The translations under genes and the position numbers were made by a program. Below are positions 1 through 5,634 of a DNA stretch of 5,986 bases, piece after piece; position 1 is the first letter of the stretch; every line of letters starts with the position of its first letter. The notes beneath the pieces were generated by a model that worked only from the letters and a program-made list of their open reading frames with translations, did no database searches and was not told the DNA's origin. Origin of the DNA: Candidatus Babelota bacterium (GTDB lineage: Bacteria; Babelota; Babeliae; Babelales; Babelaceae); assembly GCA_003484685.1 (NCBI GenBank), contig DNBB01000047.1, positions 1,123 through 7,108 of the forward strand, read 5' to 3'.

Positions 1-479
1 ATGTCGTAGCCAAAGTCGTGCATAACGTGGCTCAGTTCTTCTTTGACTGCAATAGCGATATTGTCTTTTTTTTCGAAGAGATCATCTAAGGTCAGTAGGG
101 GAACACGGGCGCGTACTACGTCAAAAACAAATGCGGTAATCTGTGCTTCGGGGCGTACAAGCTTGTAAAAAGCTTCGTACACGCGTTCTGGATCAACAAA
201 GTATTGAACGGAGACGATTACTAAGACAAAAACATTGTCTTGCGTTTTTGTTTCTACTTTGACATCAAGTTGTTTGATGCGCAGATTGACGCGACCAGCA
301 ATATTTTCGATGAATGGCCATTTAATTGAGAGTCCTGGTTCAGCGATTCGATCAAACTTGCCTAGGCGCTGAATAACGGTTTTGGTTTGTTGTTCAGTGG
401 TAAAGAGCATGAGAGATGCGGCGAGTATTAGGAGCGCCAAAGCAATAGCTAATACGGCAAAGATTAGGGAAATGAACAT
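1..479 (-). CDS. SPFH/Band-7 membrane protein, HIR/stomatin-like (partial, N-terminal 159 residues)
   Basis: The reverse strand reads without a stop from ATG at 479 to the left window edge, so the C-terminus is missing. Residues about 2-26 form one hydrophobic membrane anchor (MFISLIFAVLAIALALLILA). An SPFH domain follows: TVIQRLGKFDRIAEPGLSIK (34-53), the segment LDVKVETKTQDNVFV (71-85), and FVFDVVRARVPLLTLDDLFE (117-136), then KKDNIAIAVKEEL. The FVFDVVRA-P--LDD-FE-K-dIA-AV-eEL pattern is the one I associate with plant hypersensitive-induced-reaction (HIR) proteins and their bacterial homologues, within the stomatin/prohibitin/flotillin superfamily. Such proteins oligomerise on membranes and organise microdomains or act with membrane proteases; the exact role here is unknown. 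AGAAGG at 487-492 lies 7 bases upstream of the ATG and supports this start. The gene is divergent from the coiled-coil gene. The family call is firm, the HIR subgroup likely, the function open. Confidence 0.88.
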   Translation of the reverse strand, partial: MFISLIFAVLAIALALLILAASLMLFTTEQQTKTVIQRLGKFDRIAEPGLSIKWPFIENIAGRVNLRIKQLDVKVETKTQDNVFVLVIVSVQYFVDPERVYEAFYKLVRPEAQITAFVFDVVRARVPLLTLDDLFEKKDNIAIAVKEELSHVMHDFGYD

Positions 480-544
480 AGAAAAGCCTTCTGGTTGATG
501 AGGTAATATAATATTTTTTATATTCTCCCATTCCGATAGTTTTC

Positions 545-572
545 AGTATGACGAAGAGGAGGGACTTGTCAA
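545..572 (-). promoter_or_regulatory. Candidate sigma70 promoter for the SPFH gene
   Basis: On the reverse strand a perfect TTGACA (572-567) is followed after 16 bases by CATACT (550-545), which matches four of six positions of TATAAT. It lies about 65 bases upstream of the ATG at 479. Other AT-rich -10-like hexamers lie closer to the gene (505-525, for example TATAAA and TATTAT on the reverse strand) but lack a matching -35. This is motif matching only. Confidence 0.4.
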
Positions 573-596
573 AGTAATTTGGTTTCTAGGTGCAAT

Positions 597-612
597 TTTA
601 TATGCCAGGGCT
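597..612 (+). repeat. Direct repeat copy 1 (encodes YMPGLF), upstream of coiled-coil gene
   Basis: The 16 bases TTTATATGCCAGGGCT are identical to 2055-2070. After one mismatch (A/G at 613 versus 2071) three further T's also match. This copy lies in the leader of the coiled-coil gene and is open in the same frame, giving FYMPGLFF, with an in-frame TAG just upstream at 587-589. The other copy encodes IYMPGLFA near the C-terminus of the same gene. The two copies are about 1.46 kb apart. Confidence 0.8.
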
Positions 613-660
613 ATTTTTTTGTGCTAAGACTAGGGATAAATCTGTGCCGTTCCCTGATAC

Positions 661-666
661 GGAGGT
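661..666 (+). promoter_or_regulatory. Ribosome binding site that decides the coiled-coil gene start
   Basis: GGAGGT at 661-666 is close to a perfect Shine-Dalgarno sequence and sits 4-5 bases before ATG 671. It favours ATG 671 over the in-frame GTG at 590, which has no good ribosome binding site immediately upstream. The protein starting at 671 begins directly with a signal peptide, which agrees. Confidence 0.8.
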
Positions 667-670
667 TGGT

Positions 671-2113
671 ATGAAGAATCGTTCCCTTTTACTCATGTTA
701 CTCATAAGTGTATTAGCCCTTCCGCTGGATGCCGGCAAAAAAAAGTTAAGCGAAGCTAATACGCGTTTAAACATTGCGCGAGAGCTGCTTACTCGAGCAA
801 AAGAAAAGGAGTCAGAGCTTTCAGATAAGCTTTCCAAAATGACTGAAACAACGCAATCTGAACGATCTGAAAAAGAGAAAGTTACTAAGCAGTTGCAAGA
901 TGCGATTCAGGCGCGCGAAAATGCGTTTTTGTATGTTGAAAATTTAAACAAGCAGATTATTGCCTTGTCTATTCGAATCAAAGCAAAAGAAGAAGAAGCC
1001 GCATCGCTTAAGGTTGAAAAAGATCAGTTATCAAAAGAAAAGAAGCAGATAGAGACTAAGTTGCAAGATGCAGTCTACAAAAATCAGCAGGTAACACAAA
1101 CTAAAAAGAAACTGCAAAAAGAGACGAGCCAGTTAAAAGGGAAACTAAAAAAACTTGAAGAAGAAAAAGCTTTGTTGGAAGGGGCAACGCGAAACAAACA
1201 AAAAGAATTGCAAGAGCAGTTAAAACGACTTAAAGTCGATAAGAAAAATAACAAGATTTCTTCACAACTGATTGATGCGCGTGAAAAAGAGAATCAGCGA
1301 CTCCAAGAAGAAATTAAAAAGGTGAAAGAAAATATTCAGCACGAACAAAATGCGGCACTGCAAAAGCAAGCGGCGTCACAAGAAACCATAACAAAACTGC
1401 AAGAGCAACTTTTGAGTTTTCAAGTACAGGGAAAAGAAAGCCTGGCGCAGTTTTTGGGATTACAAACAAAGGCAAATAAGTTGGCAATGTATTTTGTAGA
1501 TGATTTCAAAGGGCGCTTTAATAAGGCGCTTGAGGGATTCTTAACGCAGGAAGATGCAGAAAAGCTTTCTGCTAATTGTTCCAAAGTAAAAGATCTACTT
1601 GCTGCTGATCGAAAAGAATACTATTTGTTTCTAGCTGACCTAGCTGAGGCGGGAAATACTAAGCTTATTACGCTCGTTAATGCGGGTGAACTAGAGCTTG
1701 GAATCTGTTCCGGATTAGTTGGATTGCCTGCATTTATAGCTAAGATTAAGACTTTCTCACAAAATATTTCTGATGAAATTCAGGCAATGAAGAGCCAGAT
1801 TGATGTCTTTGTTGGCAGCGCAGATCAAGAAACAAATTTAATGGCTGGACTTACGACTATTTCTGTGTTACTTGAAAAAATTGCGCAGGAAAGCGAACGG
1901 GGCAAGAGCGATAAATTAATTGCCAACATGTGGCGAAATTTGCGCAGTAAAGCATTTGAAATTGGGTCCTTTAAAAACCCGGTTCGAGCAAACGCTTCTT
2001 TGACTAAATCGATTTTACAAGGGTTTTTGAAAAATGATTTTGGCACTAGCTCAATTTATATGCCAGGGCTGTTTGCTGAAAACAGTGCATTTGATTTGAG
2101 TAGTGAATTATAA
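671..2113 (+). CDS. Exported coiled-coil protein of unknown function (480 residues)
   Basis: I do not recognise this protein as a named family. From ATG 671 it starts with a typical signal peptide: positive MKNR, hydrophobic SLLLMLLISVLALPL, and a probable cleavage after LDA (residue 21) before GKKK. Residues about 25-255 are rich in Lys, Glu and Gln with heptad-like spacing of Leu/Ile/Val and almost no Pro or Gly, so a long coiled coil is expected. Residues about 256-455 are less charged and look helical and globular (FLGLQTKANKLAMYFVDDFK; ICSGLVGLPAFIAKIKTF). The tail carries YMPGLF (463-468) and ends DLSSEL. There is no lipobox and no later membrane segment, so the mature protein should be periplasmic or secreted. 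The reading frame is open back to GTG 590, but that extension would bury the signal peptide. I could find no convincing forward promoter. The gene ends before a strong terminator shared with the convergent gene. The CDS is sure; a structural, tethering or host-interaction role would be a guess. Confidence 0.85.
   Translation: MKNRSLLLMLLISVLALPLDAGKKKLSEANTRLNIARELLTRAKEKESELSDKLSKMTETTQSERSEKEKVTKQLQDAIQARENAFLYVENLNKQIIALSIRIKAKEEEAASLKVEKDQLSKEKKQIETKLQDAVYKNQQVTQTKKKLQKETSQLKGKLKKLEEEKALLEGATRNKQKELQEQLKRLKVDKKNNKISSQLIDAREKENQRLQEEIKKVKENIQHEQNAALQKQAASQETITKLQEQLLSFQVQGKESLAQFLGLQTKANKLAMYFVDDFKGRFNKALEGFLTQEDAEKLSANCSKVKDLLAADRKEYYLFLADLAEAGNTKLITLVNAGELELGICSGLVGLPAFIAKIKTFSQNISDEIQAMKSQIDVFVGSADQETNLMAGLTTISVLLEKIAQESERGKSDKLIANMWRNLRSKAFEIGSFKNPVRANASLTKSILQGFLKNDFGTSSIYMPGLFAENSAFDLSSEL
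2055..2070 (+). repeat. Direct repeat copy 2 (encodes YMPGLF), near 3' end of coiled-coil gene
   Basis: This copy is identical over 16 bases to 597-612 and is read in the same frame relative to the motif, giving residues SIYMPGLFAE of the coiled-coil protein. It lies 41 bases before the stop codon. Confidence 0.8.
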
Positions 2114-2124
2114 CTTTAAAAGAT

Positions 2125-2173
2125 CTAAACAAAAAAGAGGACCGGGTTTTTTCCGGTCCTCTTTTTTGTTTAG
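2125..2173. terminator. Bidirectional rho-independent terminator between convergent genes
   Basis: The arms 2125-2145 and 2153-2173 are perfect reverse complements over 21 bases, around a 7-base loop (GTTTTTT). The core of the stem is GAGGACCGG/CCGGTCCTC. It is followed by T6 on the forward strand (2162-2167) and, by symmetry, by T6 on the reverse strand (A6 at 2131-2136). It lies 12 bases after the coiled-coil stop and 3 bases after the pseudouridine synthase stop, so one element can end both transcripts. Confidence 0.93.
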
Positions 2174-2176
2174 GAT

Positions 2177-2932
2177 TTATCTTTCGGCACGCTGAGCATA
2201 TCGCTTAAGGATTGCGACTTCGTCATACGTTAATTCGCGCCAACCGCCTTTTGGTAGTCCGCGTGTTGATATACCGGCATATGAAGTGCGATTAAGTTTA
2301 TGAACAGCATATCCAAGTGTATGGAACATTTTGCGGATAATACGATTTTGTCCACTGTGAATGCAGACGATGCATTCTCGGGGTTTGCGATCAAAAGTCA
2401 TGATTTTATCTGGCTTGGTCATGCCTTCTGGAAGACCAGCCCCTGTTCTGAGCATGCGTTTATGATAATCTTTAAGTGGCACTGAAAGCACCACATGGTA
2501 TCGCTTTTCGACGCCAAAACGGGGATGTGCTAACGATTGAGCAAGTTCGCCATCGTTGGTTAAAAGAATTATTCCCGTAGTCATGCAGTCAAGGCGACCA
2601 ATAGGAAACAAACGAGTGTTGCCTCTGATTTTTACAAGTTCCAGGACGGTTGTGCGTCCTTCGTCATCTGCTGCGGTTGTGATCACCTCGGTTGGCTTGT
2701 TGAGTGCAATATAGACCAACTTTTTTTGCGGCGTGAGTGTCTTGCCATGACAGGTAATGGTGTCATTTTCTTGGACTCGGTAGGCCCATTGTGTTACGAC
2801 GGTGCCATTAACCATAACGGCGCCAGATTTAATAAGATCTTCGGCTTTTCGACGTGCACAAATACCGCTGTGTGAAAGGTATTTGCTCAATACAATGCCA
2901 GACCTGTTATATGCATCTTGTGCATGTTCCAT
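2177..2932 (-). CDS. rRNA pseudouridine synthase, RsuA/RluB/RluE/RluF family
   Basis: This 251-residue enzyme should isomerise a specific uridine of ribosomal RNA to pseudouridine in the cytoplasm. An N-terminal S4 RNA-binding domain spans about residues 14-60 (LSKYLSHSGICARRKAEDLI, then VMVNG). The catalytic domain starts at YIALNKP (74-80). It has the family signature GRLDCMTTGIILLTNDG (112-128), whose Asp115 is the expected catalytic aspartate, and the late motif GQNRIIRKMFHTLGY (194-208), followed by LNRTSYAGI and LPKGGWRELT, as usual for this family. Length is typical of RluB-like members. ATG 2932 is supported by GGGGAGGA (reverse strand of 2941-2948), 8 bases upstream. A possible -10 TATAGT lies on the reverse strand at 2981-2976 but has no good -35. 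Whether the target is 16S (RsuA) or 23S rRNA (RluB) cannot be read from the motifs; RluB is the commonest type, so I give no symbol. Confidence 0.95.
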   Translation of the reverse strand: MEHAQDAYNRSGIVLSKYLSHSGICARRKAEDLIKSGAVMVNGTVVTQWAYRVQENDTITCHGKTLTPQKKLVYIALNKPTEVITTAADDEGRTTVLELVKIRGNTRLFPIGRLDCMTTGIILLTNDGELAQSLAHPRFGVEKRYHVVLSVPLKDYHKRMLRTGAGLPEGMTKPDKIMTFDRKPRECIVCIHSGQNRIIRKMFHTLGYAVHKLNRTSYAGISTRGLPKGGWRELTYDEVAILKRYAQRAER

Positions 2933-3101
2933 GGGACTGCTCCTCCCCTTTGCCTATCGAGTTTGGTATGGGTAGACTATATGTAGTAATTTTTATTACT
3001 TCTCTAAAATGAGAGCTTTTTTAGAGTAGCAGATTATTTTTTTATTGAAAATAGTGTTGGTTTTTGCGGTCAAGTAGTTCATTGTCGCGTTAGGTAATGG
3101 C

Positions 3102-3118
3102 ATCGATCGATATAATCG
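3102..3118 (+). promoter_or_regulatory. Candidate promoter -10 of the lgt-dnaG-rpoD operon, within a palindrome
   Basis: A perfect TATAAT lies at 3111-3116. It overlaps the 10-base palindrome ATCGATCGAT (3102-3111) and is itself framed by the inverted repeat CGAT-ATA-ATCG (3108-3118). No good -35 lies at 16-18 bases; TTGTCG at 3082-3087 would need a 23-base spacer. Transcription starting near 3123 would give a leader of only about 23 bases before ATG 3146. The palindrome could be an operator, or simply chance repetition of ATCG. Confidence 0.45.
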
Positions 3119-3145
3119 TTTTTTTGGGGGTTGATGGTGGATAAT

Positions 3146-3886
3146 ATGTGGGCGATTGGGCTCCATTGGTACGGGTTTTGGATAGCATTAGGTGTAGCTG
3201 TTTGGTTTTTGTTAGTTATGTCCGATGTGCGCGTTCGTGCTCTTATTTCAAAAGATCAGATTATCAATCTCTTAAATGCTTCGATAATAGGAGGGCTTGT
3301 TGGTGGACGATTGTTGCATGTAGCAGTTAATTGGCATGATTATGCCCAATGGGTTGAGGTTCTCGCGCTTTGGCAGGGCGGACTTTCGGTGCTAGGTTCC
3401 ATTATGGGCGTTTTGCTGGTTGTTTGGGGGTTTTCTTGGCGCAACCACGTAGCGCTTCTTCCTTTATTAGATAGCATTATTGTCTATGCACCACTGGCTC
3501 AGGCATTTGGGCGCGTGGGCTGTTTTTCTGCTGGCTGTTGTTATGGGTGCCCAACGAGTTGTCTGATCGGTGTTCCGGTATGTATTGAAGGCGCATATGG
3601 CATGGTACATCCGGTACAACTCTATAATGTCGCGCTTTTAGTGGCACTTTTTTTGATTGTCCGCGTGTTAACATTTTTCCCTTTACCCGCGGGTATGATA
3701 ACGGGCGTTGCGCTTTTAGGGCTTTTTATTATTCGCTTTGTAACTGATTTTTGGCGCGGTGATCGTGAATGGCTTAATGTATTGCCTTGGTTATCGGTTC
3801 ATCAGTGGGTTAGTCTCGTTGGAATCTTGTTTTGTGCTGGTGGGGTGCTGTGGTTTTGGCTGCGTCGGCAGCGTGAGGTGGTATGA
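3146..3886 (+). CDS. lgt: Prolipoprotein diacylglyceryl transferase (Lgt), divergent
   Basis: This inner-membrane enzyme transfers diacylglycerol from phosphatidylglycerol to the lipobox cysteine of prolipoproteins. The 246-residue product has about seven hydrophobic segments. Motifs in order: LHWYG (6-10; Tyr9 matches E. coli Tyr26), GGRLLHV (53-59), WQGGLSVLGS (76-85), the signature GRVGCFSAGCCYG (122-134; Arg123 matches E. coli Arg143), HPVQLY (155-160), and IIRFVTDFWR (195-204; Arg197 and Asp201 match Arg239 and Glu243). By my hand alignment, E. coli His103 is Leu83, Asn146 is Cys126 and Glu151 is Cys131; I recall the GCFxAGCCYG form from other phyla. The frame is open further upstream, with TTG 3131, ATG 3134 and GTG 3137 as alternative starts. 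I prefer ATG 3146 because GGTGG (3136-3140) is 5 bases upstream and the -10 at 3111 leaves little leader for earlier starts, but ATG 3134 is possible. The stop overlaps the dnaG start by 4 bases. Confidence 0.92.
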   Translation: MWAIGLHWYGFWIALGVAVWFLLVMSDVRVRALISKDQIINLLNASIIGGLVGGRLLHVAVNWHDYAQWVEVLALWQGGLSVLGSIMGVLLVVWGFSWRNHVALLPLLDSIIVYAPLAQAFGRVGCFSAGCCYGCPTSCLIGVPVCIEGAYGMVHPVQLYNVALLVALFLIVRVLTFFPLPAGMITGVALLGLFIIRFVTDFWRGDREWLNVLPWLSVHQWVSLVGILFCAGGVLWFWLRRQREVV

Positions 3887-5634
3887 GCAGCTCACTTTTT
3901 GATTTTGTAAAATCACAGGTACCTATCCTTGATGTTGTACGCGAATATGTTGCACTTAAGCCCGCTGGTAACTATTGGAAGGGCCCATCACCCTTTAAGC
4001 AGGAGCGTGTACCGTCATTTACGGTAACGCCGACACGCGGTATTTATTATTGTTTTAGTACGGCAACGGGCGGCGATGTAATTGATTTTGTGGCGCGGGT
4101 TGAAAATTGTTCACCGCTTGAAGCGGCATGGCACTTGGTCGAGCGATATAATATCAAGGTTCCCGAGGGTGTAGGTACGCGCGAAGACGGTGCGCGTTCG
4201 TATGCAGAGGGGCAGCGGCACGAAGTTGTATGTGCTTTTTTTGCTCAATGGTGTGGTCAGCAGTTGCGTAATTCGCCTGATGCGTTGATGTATGTTGCCA
4301 GTAGAGGCCTCGGCGATATAGTTCGTCAGGCTTTTGGTATTGGTTTTTGTCCTGGGGGGAATGCGGCTGTTCGTCGTTGTATTGAAGATGCAAGATCTGC
4401 GGGTATCTTGGCGCATGAGCTTGAAGCATCACATCTTATTAAAAAAGGCGCGCACGGAACATATCTTACTTTTGATGATCGCATAATTTTTACTATTTTT
4501 ACGGCACATGGCCGGCCGTGTGGATTTGGTGGGCGTGTTTTTCGATCAGGTGATGATCGCGCCAAATATGTTAATTCTCAAGAGCACGAATTTTTTAATA
4601 AGCGTACGCTTTTATATGGGTTTTGGCAGGCGAAAAAGGTTATTCAGGAGGCAGAAGCCGTATATTTAGTTGAAGGATATACTGATTGTCTAGCAATGGT
4701 GCAACATGGGTATGTCAATACGGTTGCCACGCTGGGAACGGCATGTTCTTTAGAACATGTCACGCAGCTGGCACGACATGCGCGGCATATCTATCTTTTA
4801 TATGATGGGGATGAGGCAGGACAGCGGGCTATGATGCGCCTAGTTTCGTTGTGTTGGCAGGTGCAGTTGGAGCCATTTGTTGTTTCGTTTCCGGCTGATG
4901 ATGATCCTGCAACGTTTTTGGCGCGTGAAGGATCGCTTGATGCCTTACAAGAGGCGCCTAAACCATTATTTACCTTTTTTGTTGAGCGTCTAGGTCGGTC
5001 TTTTGTTAACCAAAGTTTAGCGCGCAAACTACAGGCAGCGCGCGAGGTTTTTGATGCAGTAGCGCTGGTTCCAGACCGGCTACAGCAGAATGTTTTGTTG
5101 CAGCAAGCAGCAGAGATTTTTGGTGTACCTGTTGAATCGTTATATCAAGAATTCAAGACGTTTGAGCGCCAGCTACGCTCGCGTGAGGCTCGCAATCCAG
5201 TTTCAGTACAAGAAGTACCTGGACTGGCGTTAACAGTTCTGGAGAAACGTATTTTGTTTGCTATAATGAAAAATGGACCCTTAGTTTTTTCTCAAGAAGA
5301 GTCGCTTCTTCCTTTGATATTGTCTCCGCATGCGCTTTTATTGGTTCAAAAATTGAGCGCAGTAGGGGGCTCAGTTGATACAGTGATGCGGGAACTTGAA
5401 GGCTCATTGCGACAGACCTTTCTTGAGGTAGTTACGGAGGGTGAAGTTGTGGGATCGGTTTTGGTTTCAGCGCTGCGCGATGAGATTTTTAGGCGGGCGT
5501 GGAATATTCAATTACATGATAGCAAACGCGAGCTTTGTAAAGCTCAGGCTGCTGGTGATCAGGAGCGTATGGTGCAGGCGCTTCGGCGGTTGCAAGAGGC
5601 AAAGGATCGTATGTTATCCAGGGGGAATGGATGA
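3883..5634 (+). CDS. dnaG: DNA primase DnaG with degenerate CHC2 zinc-binding domain
   Basis: This 583-residue protein (E. coli has 581) should make RNA primers at the replication fork with the replicative helicase. The N-terminal domain is recognisable (WKGPSPFKQERVPSF at 32-46; YYCFSTATGGDVIDFV at 55-70), but the four zinc ligands C-H-C-C read Ser36, Lys39, Cys57, Thr60 with the usual spacing, so zinc binding is probably lost. The RNA polymerase domain is intact: FDDRIIFTI (197-205), GFGGRVF (214-220), KYVNSQEHEFFNK (228-240), then TOPRIM with VEGYTDCLAMVQHG (263-276; Glu264), VATLGTA (281-287) and the acidic YDGDEAG (307-313; Asp308, Asp310), and PADDDPATFL (337-346). Residues about 450-580 are helical, as in the helicase-binding C-terminal domain. 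The start ATG overlaps the lgt stop (ATGA), with GAGG at 3875-3878 as ribosome binding site; the stop overlaps the rpoD start in the same way. No frameshift or stop is present, so the gene looks functional. Confidence 0.97.
   Translation: MSSSLFDFVKSQVPILDVVREYVALKPAGNYWKGPSPFKQERVPSFTVTPTRGIYYCFSTATGGDVIDFVARVENCSPLEAAWHLVERYNIKVPEGVGTREDGARSYAEGQRHEVVCAFFAQWCGQQLRNSPDALMYVASRGLGDIVRQAFGIGFCPGGNAAVRRCIEDARSAGILAHELEASHLIKKGAHGTYLTFDDRIIFTIFTAHGRPCGFGGRVFRSGDDRAKYVNSQEHEFFNKRTLLYGFWQAKKVIQEAEAVYLVEGYTDCLAMVQHGYVNTVATLGTACSLEHVTQLARHARHIYLLYDGDEAGQRAMMRLVSLCWQVQLEPFVVSFPADDDPATFLAREGSLDALQEAPKPLFTFFVERLGRSFVNQSLARKLQAAREVFDAVALVPDRLQQNVLLQQAAEIFGVPVESLYQEFKTFERQLRSREARNPVSVQEVPGLALTVLEKRILFAIMKNGPLVFSQEESLLPLILSPHALLLVQKLSAVGGSVDTVMRELEGSLRQTFLEVVTEGEVVGSVLVSALRDEIFRRAWNIQLHDSKRELCKAQAAGDQERMVQALRRLQEAKDRMLSRGNG
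5620..5625 (+). promoter_or_regulatory. Ribosome binding site of rpoD inside the end of dnaG
   Basis: AGGGGG at 5620-5625 lies 5 bases before ATG 5631, within the last codons of dnaG. Together with the ATGA stop/start overlap it supports the rpoD start and translational coupling to dnaG. Confidence 0.6.

Noticed and set aside
156..176. Repeated AAGCTT near 160-175 within the SPFH gene
   Set aside because: Short and fully explained by the coding sequence; no further repeat units.
566..604. Forward promoter for the coiled-coil gene using TTGTCA (566-571) and TATATG (599-604)
   Set aside because: The spacer would be 27 bases, too long for a sigma70 promoter; TTGTCA is explained by overlap with the reverse-strand TTGACA.
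590..670. N-terminal extension of the coiled-coil protein from GTG 590
   Set aside because: The frame is open, but the extension would put 27 residues before a clear signal peptide, and GGAGGT just before ATG 671 marks the better start.
2984..3000. Inverted repeat AGTAAT/ATTACT around a T-run
   Set aside because: Only 6 bp and very AT-rich; I could not link it to a known operator or a well-formed promoter.
3002..3026. AT-rich hairpin (8-bp arms 3002-3009 and 3019-3026) in the spacer between the pseudouridine synthase and lgt
   Set aside because: The stem is nearly all A/T, there is no forward gene before it to terminate, and no riboswitch-like conserved core is visible.
4111..4565. Reverse-strand open frames inside dnaG
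   Set aside because: Their translations show no recognisable domains and they lie opposite conserved dnaG coding sequence, so they are shadows.
3883..5634. dnaG as a phage or plasmid primase
   Set aside because: It has full chromosomal DnaG length and domain order and sits in an operon with lgt and rpoD; no phage genes are nearby.
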